Origin: Phragmites australis
Taxonomy: Eukaryota; Streptophyta; Magnoliopsida; Poales; Poaceae
Direction: 5' to 3'
DNA length: 64,000 bases
NCBI RefSeq assembly: GCF_958298935.1
Contig: NC_084930.1
Location: 28,866,001 to 28,930,000 of the forward strand
This document shows positions 33,210 to 57,400 of the stretch, piece by piece. Numbering within the stretch: the stretch's first letter is position 1; each line of letters starts with the position of its first letter. Position numbers and translations under genes: made by a program. Below the pieces are notes generated by a model, which saw nothing but the letters and a program-made list of their open reading frames with translations, searched no databases and was not told the DNA's origin.

Positions 33210-34968
33210 ATGCCACTGCCGCCGTCCACGGCCGCGACGGCGGCGGCGCAGCAGCAGCTGGAGTCCCTCCTCCCGCGCCTGGCCACGCTCTCCCACTACA
33301 AGCAGTTCCACGCGCGCCTCCTCGCCTCGGGCCACCTCCACTCCCACGCCTCCCTCCGCGCCCGCTTCTTCGACCGCCTCGCGCTCTTGTCTCACCCCGC
33401 CGCGCTCCCGCACGCGCTCCTTCCCGTCCCCCGCCACCAACGATCTCAACGCCGCGCTGCGGGGCAGCGTCCCCGCACCCGGCGCGCTCCCTCCTCCTCC
33501 TGGCCGGCTTCCTCCTCCACGCGCTCGCCCTGCCCCCCCCCCCTCCCCGCCTCGACGCGCTCTCCCTCTCCTTCGCGCTCAAGACCACCGCCCGGTGCTC
33601 TGACGCGGTCACCACTGTCCAGATCCACGCACTCCTCATCCACCTCGGTGTTGCCGCTGACGTCCGCCTGATGACCATGCTGGTGGACTCATACGCCCGC
33701 GCGGAAGGTGTTTGATGAAATACTCGTGCGGGATGTGGTCACGTGGAACGCGCTGCTGGCCCGGCTGGTGCAGGGGACGGAACCGAACCTCGCGCTCACG
33801 CTGTTCTACAGGCTGGCGGGGAGCTTCAGGGAGTTGCCGCCAAGGGAGCAGCCAAACGAGGTGACCATGTCGCGGCGCTTTCTGCTTGTGTGCAGATTGG
33901 AGCATTACACGATGGGTTGGGTGTGCATGAGTTTTCTCGTACACTGGGCGTGGAAGACAATGTTCGTGTTTGCACTGCGCTTATTGACATGTACTCCAAG
34001 TGTGGCTCGCTGAGCCGGGCACTAGAAGTGTTCTATTCCATCAAGCTAGAAGATCGCACACTTGTGTCCTACAATGCCACAATACATGCGCTTTTGATGC
34101 ACGGGCACGCTTCTGGTGCCCTGAGATTGTTTGATGAAATGCCAGCATGGATTGAGCCGGACAAAGCAACTTACCTTACTGTATTGTGTGGGTGCAACCA
34201 TGCTGGGCTTGTTGATGATGGGTGCAGGGTTTCCAGTGCCATGCGGGCTCCTCCGAATGTGAAGCACTATGGCACCATTGTGGACCTCCTTGGTCGTGTA
34301 GGCTGCCTTGCTGAGGCATATGATACAGTTATGTCTATGCCATTTCCAGCAGATATTGTCCTCTGGCAGACACTTCTTGGTGCTGCCAAAATGCATGGGG
34401 ATGTTGAGCTCACAGAGTTGGCTGCGACGAAGCTTGCTGAACTTGGTTCCAACATTGATGGTGACTATGTGCTCCTCCCCAATGTATATGCATCCAAGGC
34501 CCGGTGGTCAGATATTGATCGAGTTCGTGACACCATGCGAATCAATGATGTGAGGAAAGTCCCTAGCTTCAGCTACACAGAAATAGATGGTGTAATGCAT
34601 AAGTATATTAATGGTGATAAATAGCACCCGAGGTTGCAGGAGGTATACAGAGCACTAGATGACATTCGGTCAAGAATTAGTGAGCTGGGATATGAGCCGG
34701 AACGAACAATGTGCTACATTACATTGGGGAGGAGGAGAAGCAGTATGCATTGTGCTACCATAGCGAGAAGCTGGCCATAGTATTTGGGTTGTTTGCTACG
34801 CCACCTGGGGAGACCATTCGAGTGATCAAGAATCTCCGGATATGTGGGCATTGTCATGTGGTGGCAAAACTTATCTCTAAAGCCTACGGCCGAGTGATCA
34901 TCATTCGGGACAGGGCAAGATTCCACTGATTTGAAGATGGACAGTGTTCCTGCAGGGATTACTGGTAA
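33210..34968 (+). pseudogene. PPR-DYW protein gene, disabled by several frameshifts and stops
   Basis: PLS-class pentatricopeptide proteins bind organelle transcripts, and their DYW domain is a cytidine deaminase for C-to-U RNA editing. The start at 33210 gives an N-terminus ending in LSHYKQFHARLLASGHLHSH. After a frameshift near 33410 come VQIHALLIHLG and VRLMTMLVDSYA. After another near 33700 comes KVFDEILVRDVVTWNALLA. After another near 33865 come VCTALIDMYSKCGSLSRA through the E motif (VPSFSYTEIDG). An in-frame TAG at 34622 ends this frame. A further shift near 34700 restores the DYW region ([29 protein letters not shown]). A TGA at 34927 replaces the usual second His, just before the terminal CSCRDYW and TAA at 34966. 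The catalytic HSE and zinc motifs are still recognisable, so decay is recent in evolutionary terms or partly sequencing error. Confidence 0.88.
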
Positions 34969-35722
34969 AATGCTGGCACGCTGGGTCATTTGGAGGCCTA
35001 TTAAATATGGCATGAGCTCCTGGATGTGAGATCAAGTGAGTTGACTGCATTTCTAGTCCAATATGTGGATGAAAATGGATAACATGCCAAGCTCTTGACC
35101 ACAATGTTACTGTTCAGGCACACCCCATCAAAAGGTTTCTAGAAGAAGTAAGGCTTTCTTACTTGCACAAACTCCTGGGTTTGCATGTCAATTTGAGAAG
35201 CGTCTTGGAAGCGGAACCCAAAAATTTGTGCACCGCACAAGCTTGGAATAGAAGTTATCCAATGACTGCTACCTACAATTACCCACATGACCACATCCCT
35301 ACAAGGTGTGTGATAATGGAACACTACTGGATATTGCACATTTGCAACTAGAATTACTGCATTACTCAAGTATGGAACTGGAAAGAATGTTGAGGTGTGT
35401 GCAGAGAAGGCTCTTACTATTTTTCCATCAAAGAAGTTAGCAAAATTTTTCATATTTGTCGAGCAAAGTTTTTCGTTACACTATTTTTCCCAACTGTACT
35501 GGGCTATCAACTTACCATGAAAATTTTACTCATGGATTGATCTTTTTATTAGTATCCATTGGCTTCATTTGAGCTTCAAATGTCTGAATTCTGGGTCTGC
35601 AAAAATAAGATGCACCTTTATACTCTTGATGCCTTTTTCTAGAACACTTGATCTTGTAAGCCTATGGTACTGGAAAGAATGTTGAGGATGGCGATCCAGA
35701 TGCTGCACATTTATTAGATTAT
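34969..35722. other. Spacer after the PPR relic, with a near-exact 25-bp direct repeat
   Basis: TATGGAACTGGAAAGAATG (about 35369) and TATGGTACTGGAAAGAATG (about 35662), both followed by TTGAGG, lie about 290 bp apart in direct orientation. No gene is supported. Confidence 0.4.
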
Positions 35723-35941
35723 GTGACTAAACCGACCGGTAAGACAGACGAGGGAGAACAAGTCCCTTCTTTAATTGAACAGATAGAGTGTGATGATCTT
35801 GCGATAGACGAAGCTCATGAGCATGACATGTCGGATGATAAGAACAATGTTCATATTCCCATGAACTGGAACTATCCCAACTTTAACAACCTTGTGGTGA
35901 ATGAGAGGAATCAGGTGCCCTGGGAGTCATACACAGAATGA
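35723..35941 (+). pseudogene. MULE transposase fragment
   Basis: The translated segment has an acidic linker, then IPMNWNYPNFNNLVVNERNQ and PWE. It aligns by eye to the linker of the 13-kb MULE transposase (PAEWRDHEFSKLVVSE). Only this short part is present. No TIR or SWIM region was found nearby. It is probably a relic of a related but different MULE. Confidence 0.6.
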
Positions 35942-35984
35942 GATGATCGAGGGTACTAAGTATTCTAGCGGTCTGGCCATGAAG

Positions 35985-36659
35985 GGTGTTGTGACTCAAG
36001 GAACACTAGACCTTTTTGCAACGGCTACTAACAGATGGCAGACAACACGTGAAGAAAAGTAGTCTCATCAGATTGTTCGGTGATGACAAAGACGTATGCA
36101 CCGGATCATCCGGTGTTCATAAAAAATATGAGTGGTTGGGTAACGGCTAGATTTGGACATCTAGCCTATATATATCCCCTCACTTGACTTCTTACATCTC
36201 TCTTGCAACCTAGAAGTATTCATACATAGTTGGTGTCATTTAGAAGTAAGGGAGAGCACTTGAGGTGATTTAATGCCTGTCAATCCGGAGATGTAGAAGT
36301 GGCAATCACTAGTGAGCACTTGAGTCTTGGTGACTTAAGGAGGAGCGACATCCTTGTGTGGATGCTCCAACGAGGATTAGTGGAGAGTGCTAACTCTTCG
36401 ATACCTCGGGAAAAACTCGGTGTCCCCTTGTTACATTCCGTATTTTGCTTCTAGCATTTCCTTCATGCACGTTTCAATCCCGCACTTTACTTATGTTCTA
36501 TATGCTTGGATGTTCGTACTTACCATTCTAACTTGCTAGGTCGTCTAGTTGTTTTTATTCATTCTAGGCTAAGATTGCTCTTTGTTCTAAAATTCGGTAG
36601 TTGGTTTAAGTTTTAATTAGTGCTCTATTCACCCCCTCTAGGGCTTTTAGCTCCTTTCA
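35985..36659 (+). mobile_element. Truncated or solo copia LTR
   Basis: A CACCGGATCATCCGGTG palindrome (36099-36115) is followed by a TATATATA box (36167-36174), a transcribed-region-like stretch and the end TTCACCCCCTCTAGG...CTCCTTTCA. This end resembles the minus-strand end of the LTRs of the 6988-12492 element. It is therefore a plus-strand LTR of a related copia family. No primer-binding site or internal region follows, and the left edge is uncertain; a matching target duplication was not found. Confidence 0.65.
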
Positions 36660-37440
36660 ATTTTGCCTCCCGCCGTTAGGTAATAACTTTCGGCCATGTT
36701 ACTAAAAAAACAAGTAAGATTTATCATTTAACATTTTGGTCTTTCTTGCCACTACTGCCACCAATATATAACTTTTTACAGTGGTTGGATACTGAGTAGT
36801 TGGACTTCCTCTTTCACACTCAACACCGCGCTACTTGGAGACGTTTCTATGAGATGAAAACCGACGAGAGGAGGGATGCTACGTCTAAGTGCATTCAGGA
36901 GGAGCAGTAGAAGATGAGGGAGGAGCATAATTGTATGATGACAGAGGCCCGTGAGGCGGAGAGGGAGAGGAAGCGTGAGAGGGCATGTCAGGCGCGTGAG
37001 GCAGGATTGGAAGCGATGAGGAAGAAAAATTACCTATGTTGCACTCAGTAGACCAAATGTTGTAATCATGTTGTTTACATTCTTTAAGACATGCTAGGTT
37101 TAGACGCGGTACTTGTTTAGGTTAGAATGATCGTGTACCATATATGTTGCCATGTATGTCGCAATTCCCATTAAAATCACCGTGTTTAACTTTCTGGTTC
37201 CATCAAAACCGGGTATTCAAAATATCGTACAAACATCTAATGATACTGGACGAATCGACAACAAAAAATATGGTAGCATACGGACATCTATTCTGCTACA
37301 AAAACAATTGAATTTGGGAACAACAAGATATCTCTCGTTCTTTGAGCAACACCTTGTCGTCCAACCACTGAGCAAGACCAAGGTCACCGAGCAACACTAA
37401 GATCTCGCCTGCTGAATAAGCGACACGTGCCGCATCACCA
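36660..37440 (+). other. Relic of a charged coiled-coil coding segment, unassigned
   Basis: At about 36831-37050 the plus strand reads, with one stop, as a Glu/Arg-rich helical stretch (CMMTEAREAERERKRERACQ). It resembles the tail of some plant transposon- or gag-associated proteins, but I cannot name it. The remainder shows nothing. Confidence 0.3.
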
Positions 37441-37699
37441 CTATTTTTTTAATTCTGATCGGAGAGACCCATAAGATATCATCCTGTTTATAGGATGGTA
37501 CCTTGTTCTTGTCTGACGAACATATGATAATAGCTTATTATTGTAAAATTTGAAATGGATGTGTAATTTTGTATATATATATCCCCTCTCGGAGGCCCAG
37601 TCCCACCAACTCCGGCCCAATCTGCAAGCACTGACGCGAGAGAGAACGCGAACGCCCGAACGCAAAGCCGCAACAAGCGAAGTTGGCGAGCCGTGCATC

Positions 37700-38140
37700 C
37701 ACCATGGTCTGGCCTCTCTAAAGACGTCCAAATGGGCCGTGCCTACTAGGCCGGCCCGAGGCACGGCACTGCACGACGCCACGGGCCGTGCCTGGGCCGA
37801 GCGCGCGGCACGGCACAGCCCGGTCAAGTCGGCACGAGCACGGCCCGGCCCGGCACTATTTTCTATTTTTTTTTTATTTATATTTTTAATTTTTTTAGCT
37901 ATTTTAAATATTTTTTTTATCTATTTTAAATATTTTTTATCTATTTTTTATATTTTTATCTATTTTCTATATATTTTTTATGTATTTTTTTAATATTTTT
38001 TTTATCTATTTCGGCCCGTCGGGCCGAAATCGTACCCGGACCGGCCCGGCACGGTACGGTCACCGACGGACCGTGCCGTGGACCGAGGGGAAGGCACGCG
38101 GGTCGACACGGCACGGTCCGTTACTGTAGATGAGCCGTTT
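37700..38140. repeat. GC-rich GGCACGGCCCGG repeats flanking an AT-rich core
   Basis: CACGGCCCGGC-, GGGCCGTGCC- and CGGCACGGTACGG-type motifs repeat in both orientations at 37720-37850 and 38015-38145. They enclose about 150 bp of T-rich TTTTTATCTATTTT repeats. The arms are partly complementary, suggesting a degenerate inverted-repeat element close to the ATPase promoter. Confidence 0.5.
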
Positions 38141-38358
38141 GGACCGTACCGAGTTGGCCCAGCCGGCACGAACGGTCCATTTGACCATGTTTAGGCCTCT
38201 CCATCCTCCTCCAGTGCCGTCGCAGCCAGCCGCGCGCCACCACTACCCTGACGCGCCTCCTCGCCCTTGCGGTTGCGCCGCCGGTCACGGGACAGACCAA
38301 GGCTCCCAGCCCGCCCGCTCCCGGCCGCGGATCTCTCCTCGCCCCGGCCCGCCCTGCG

Positions 38359-52197
<13,839 letters not shown>

Positions 52198-54303
52198 CAT
52201 ACTCCGGTAGTAGGTTTCTCCACATTGTATCATGCACACAGCTCAAATGAGCGTCTGTTTAGTCATCGGAAATCAGCAATAGCGGCTCGGTATTCTGGCA
52301 GAAATCTCTGCTCTGCCCACCCCTTACCTTTAGCTGTTAAGTCAGCTCTTTGCCCCCCCCCCCCCCCTTTTTTTTACCTAGAGCCTATTTAAACAGTGCT
52401 GTTGTCATATATCAATAGCAACATGGCTGGTCAAATGCCAATTTTCCTGATCTTGCCTCCTGTTGTAATGTTACTGGCTCCCAGCCGAGCCCTAGTCGGG
52501 CTGTAAATAGCCCCAGAAATTGACCCAGAGCTAGCCCTAATCTCCAATAAATTTCATATCACTTTGATTTATTACTAGTCTTTTACATGATCGGATAATG
52601 AACTCTACATGATTTCACAAGTTTCTCTCGAGTAAGTCAGGCAATTCGCTGTTACAGTGTCATTTCGCCATTGCACTCCATTGCTATTTTCCAGCATCTG
52701 GAATCATCCAACAAACCATCAGAGAATGACATCAGCCGTGCAGCCAATTCTCCCCGGATGCCTGGCTGTTTCGTCTCGGCTCCCTCGCGTCCAGGTCGAT
52801 CGTGCTCCGACGGGTAGCTTGTCCATGTTGCCTTTGTGCTGTGGTGCGGTGCGCGGTGCTGCTGTCTGTCTACGCAGCTATGCGGTTGGGCCCCGGCGCC
52901 GGCAAGAAGTGGGACTTGGAAACCTTGTGCCTTGTGATTCCGTCCTGTGACCGGCATAGCTCACGACTTGGACAAATCTGTGCGGTAATTTGACACGTTT
53001 CACCGGCACGATCGAAGGCGACGACGTGATAATCGAGTTGGTGTCGTCAGTGCTTGTCTGTCATGTGTGATTGCGGTCCTATACCACTGTCACACGTGAG
53101 GTATTGACATGAGCCATGCTGAGCAAAGTGCCACAGGATCGAAACCTTTCTGTTGTTTGGTCACGAATAGAAGACTACATAGCTGTGACATCCAAGAAAT
53201 CCAACTTGGCCCAGTAAAAGAAAAAAGTGGCGTCTTCGCAAAACAATACTAGTACATACAAGTAGTATGTGTGTGCATGTCTATAAACTCGTACTTCCCA
53301 TGTCCCAACTCTCAAGTTTCCAGCCCAAACCGATCGTGCAAACTACACAGTCAAAGCACCACAGCCTGTTTGCCGCCACCTACCCTTCTCCTCCGTCCTC
53401 CTACCAACCCCAACGGGCACGCGTCATCTCCTTCCAGAGACCGCAAGTTCAAGCAGGCTGCGCACCCCACGGATCATCGTATTTTCTCTGACCGAAGTAC
53501 CCCACGGATGGCCGCACGAGGAGATCCAAGAGCCCTGCTTCGTCAACTAATCAGACTGAAAAAAATTCAGTCGACTGAAGATTATCTTCCACAAACCATC
53601 TATAGGCGCAATTGACCACCACAAGATCTATTTAATACAGGTTTAATTCTGAGATCAATATTGATCCAAAGTTGTATGATAAAACAAAATGTTTTAAACT
53701 TTTATTTTTAATTTAAAATAAAAATCAGATAACTTAACTAAATACACTCAATCCAGCTATAACTCAAAATCTAAAATTTCTTAAAATATGTTTGACCTTG
53801 AGTTGTGCCAAACAAAATCCAAATTTCCATCAATAAAACACATCCATGTTGCGTGTTTCGATTAAAACACGCACCCACACTTCTGAGCACTAACAAATTA
53901 AAATCCAACACAAACGTGAAAGCAAGCGCGGATGTACCGGAGGTTGAAGGGGAGAGGGGCACAGCCTTCCTATTAGGTAGAACTTTATTAAAAACTAAAA
54001 TTAGAAGAGTCAGATAAAAAAGAACAAAGAGAGGAGAGAGCAAGAAAAACAGAGAATGCTTATCTGCGTCCGCTATGCGTGAAGTGTGTGTGTCAGTCAG
54101 GTCATGAGGCGTTGGACAGATGCAAATCGCAGGAGTCAACAGCATCACCAGTTCTGCCCCACGATCATGTTTTGCACGTGAAAGCGTAAAGAAAACACTA
54201 TAATCGCGGTATCCAAGCTGGGGGCCAAGAATGTAATTGAACATCACGCCGAGTCCGGGCGAACGAGCTAGTCGTCAGCGTCCTGGCTCGCGGACCCTTG
54301 CGC
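52198..54303. other. ATPase 3' UTR and intergenic region
   Basis: An AATAAA-type signal at about 52547-52552 is a plausible polyadenylation site for the ATPase. A C-run followed by a T-run lies at about 52352-52375. Frames at 52652-52957, 53271-53615 and 53771-54247 lack motifs. No gene is supported between the two host genes. Confidence 0.45.
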
Positions 54304-54310
54304 TATATAA
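54304..54310 (+). promoter_or_regulatory. TATA box of the shikimate kinase gene
   Basis: TATATAA in a GC-rich context about 130 bp before the start codon, leaving room for a leader of about 100 nt. Confidence 0.75.
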
Positions 54311-54436
54311 ACCCGCGTCTCCGCCTTCGCCGCCACCCGCTTCGCCCGCGCCTTCTCTTCTGATCACGAGTCAGCCCCTCCCAACGTCTCGAACAGCTTA
54401 TCCTGCGTCTCCGTACAGCCCAGGGCGCGGCGAGCA

Positions 54437-57400
54437 ATGGAGGTGGGCGCGGGCATGGCGACGCAACCGCGGACGGCGGTGCTCGGGCCCGGTGGGCGCC
54501 GGAGCGCGCTGCTCAGCGAGGAGAGGCGGGCGCGGGCGGGGAGCTTGCGGATCGTAGGCCCGGCCGGAGCGGCCGCCTTGGCCGTGCGGGCCCGCCAGGC
54601 CAAGCCCGTTGCCCCGCTCTGCTGCGTCAAGGCATCGAGAGGTGACTTTCCGTGGTCCTTTCGGTCGAATTGATTAGAATTCGGGGATTGGGTGGATCGA
54701 TGCTAGTACGATCTTTTCGGGGTTAAATCTAGTAAGATTTAGGAGGCTGATGCGTTGGCATGTGATTTTTTTTAATGGAATTTGGTGTATTCCATTAAAC
54801 CGATGAGCTAGCCAAATTGCTAGGCACCAACGCCAACACATCAGTCAGAACCGATTCGTGCCTAGCCGGGCAAGTTCATGAGCTACCTTATGATTTGGTT
54901 TGAACAAATATCACCATGCTTTTCTTTTTTGTGGGTTAAATGTCACGATGCTTTACGTGGATTGGTTGATTGTGGTGGCAGAATTTGATAGGTTTGGTTG
55001 GAGAAATGGTTGCTTTGTTTTTGATTTGGAGTAAAGTTATGTTTTGGCAATGGAGCTTGGTTCAGAGTAGGTGATGGGTTGTTGGGTCAAATGTCAATAA
55101 TAGGTGGTCTTGCATTTGAACTGATAGAATTTTTTTCAGAAAAATAATAATATGCGATATAGATTGTTGAATTGATTAACATTTTGGATTAACTGTGAAA
55201 AGGAATAAACGACGTTATTGAAGTCAGTGCCGTTAAGCTGTATTAGAAAAGTTTTTTTTTCTGTTTCTGTAGGAAATATATAATTGCTATGTTGGATTTG
55301 CTAAGCTGTTTGTTGTTGTCAATTATTTGGACCATGTATATTTTAACACTTTCCAGCCTACATGAAATTGAATTTTGCGTTCTTCTTAATTTTATACTCA
55401 TTCTGATCTCTTCCACGTACTTGCGAGTTGATGTTATGTGTAGTTCAGTAAGTTGACTTTTCTTTGTATTCTTGTCTTATATAGGTGATGAGAGCTCGCA
55501 TAGTTCAGCTGACGAAGCCCTCTTGTTGAAGGTAAATATGAGCTTACTAAATTCGTAATATGAATTAAATTAATTTTTTATGCTATAATTCTCTTGCCTT
55601 CTGGCATCTTTGTGACATATTCCCATTGTAACTACAGCATAAATCAGAAGAAGTTCTGTTCTACTTGAATGGGCGGTGCATTTACCTTGTTGGTTAGTTC
55701 TGAACTCCCGATACCTCTTTGTTTACTGTTACAATTTGTCCTCTTTTCCTCAGAAATTAATAATTGTTGGTTCCTGTTGTAGGAATGATGGGCTCTGGTA
55801 AGAGTACCGTGGGGAAGATCTTAGCCGAAGTTTTGGGTTATTCATTCTTTGACAGCGATAAGTTGGTGGAACAAGCAGTTGGCATGCCGTCCGTTGCTCA
55901 GATATTCAACGTTCATAGTGAAGCATTTTTCAGAGATAATGAGGTAATGTTTGTTGGAATTGCCTTCTCTATCGCACTAGCAACATCAAATCTAGCACAC
56001 ACAACACAGAAATTGAGCGAGAGCACAAGATATTTTGGTGCCGCACATCTATTTTCAGCTTTTGTGATTTTCTCCTTTATTTATAAGCCGAACAACAAGT
56101 CTCTAACAGCCAAGCAGAAATGGCTGAGCTGAAGAAATGGCTAATTAAAAACTCTAAAAACTCCTACATGCAAAAACGAAAACACTAACTACATGCAAAT
56201 AGAAAATGACATGCATGACCACTAACCACATGCAAACATAAACTGAAATAACACTAACCGCTAAGATTAATGATCACAAAAAAAACTGCTAAGATTAATA
56301 ATCATGGAACAAACTCCCCTAAATCCTGATGCAGTTTTTGGTTGTTGGCGATGCCAAACTCGCCGCTGACAGACTCGATGTTGATTTTGCCTCCCTTGAT
56401 GCATTCCCAAATGAAATGATATCGGGTATCAGTATGTTAGCTTCTGTCGCGGAACACTAGGTTCTTGCATAGAAAGATGGTTGCTTTATTGTCCATATTC
56501 AGCATTGCTGCTTCGGGCTTGCCATCGCCAATGTCACTTAGCAAACAGGCAAGCCAAACAGTGTGGTACACGCACAGTGGAGGTAGTGATGTACCCGGCA
56601 TCGCAGGAAGAGAGCCACCACTCTCTACTTCTGTGACTGCCAGCTGACTTGGGCTGTGGCCAAGGAAGAAGAGCACATCTATGGTACTCTTGCGGTCATC
56701 GACATCACCGACCAAGTCATTGTCATTGTATCCTGACAGTCGTTGACACTCGTTGAGCTTCCTTGCGTAGTGACAACCCATGTTCAAAGTATCGGCGATG
56801 TAGCGCAGTACACGTTTCACCGCAGTGAGGTGGTATTCTCATGGTGCCTCCATAAAATGACTCATGTACCCCACGACATAGGCGATGTCGGGCTGGGTAT
56901 GAACCAAATAGCGGAGAATATCAATGATGCTACAGTACTTGGTCGTGTCCATGAGCTGATTTGTGCTCTGTTTGCTTAGCTTCAGTCGTGTCTCCATGGG
57001 TGCTTGACATGGATTACAGTTGGCCATGCCACTGCTCTCTAAGATCTTGTACGCGTAGGTTGTCTGGCTGATGGTGATGCCACCCATGCGTTGTAGGACC
57101 TCGATGTCGAGGTAGTAGCTTAGAAATCCGAGGTCGCTTATCTTGAACAACCTATGTATCTCCTCCTTGAATCTGCAAATCACAAGCTCACCGGTCCTGG
57201 TGATGATCAAGTCATCGATGTACACGCCGGCGAAGAGACGAGATGAGCTGTCGCCACATCCATACACGTTCGAGGCCCTCCGCGGAAGCCAAGCTTGATT
57301 AGGCTGTTGTCAAGCTTGAAGTTCCATGCTATCGGTGCTTGGCACAAACCGTACAAGGCCTTCTTCAGCTTGAGCACCTTGCGTTCGGTGCCCTCGTGGA

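Noticed and set aside
33064..33678. Minus-strand frame opposite the PPR relic
   Set aside because: The Gly/Arg-rich product is typical of reverse reading of GC-rich cereal exons.
52652..52957. Small gene between the ATPase and shikimate kinase
   Set aside because: Frames on both strands overlap, with no motif, transit peptide or splice evidence.
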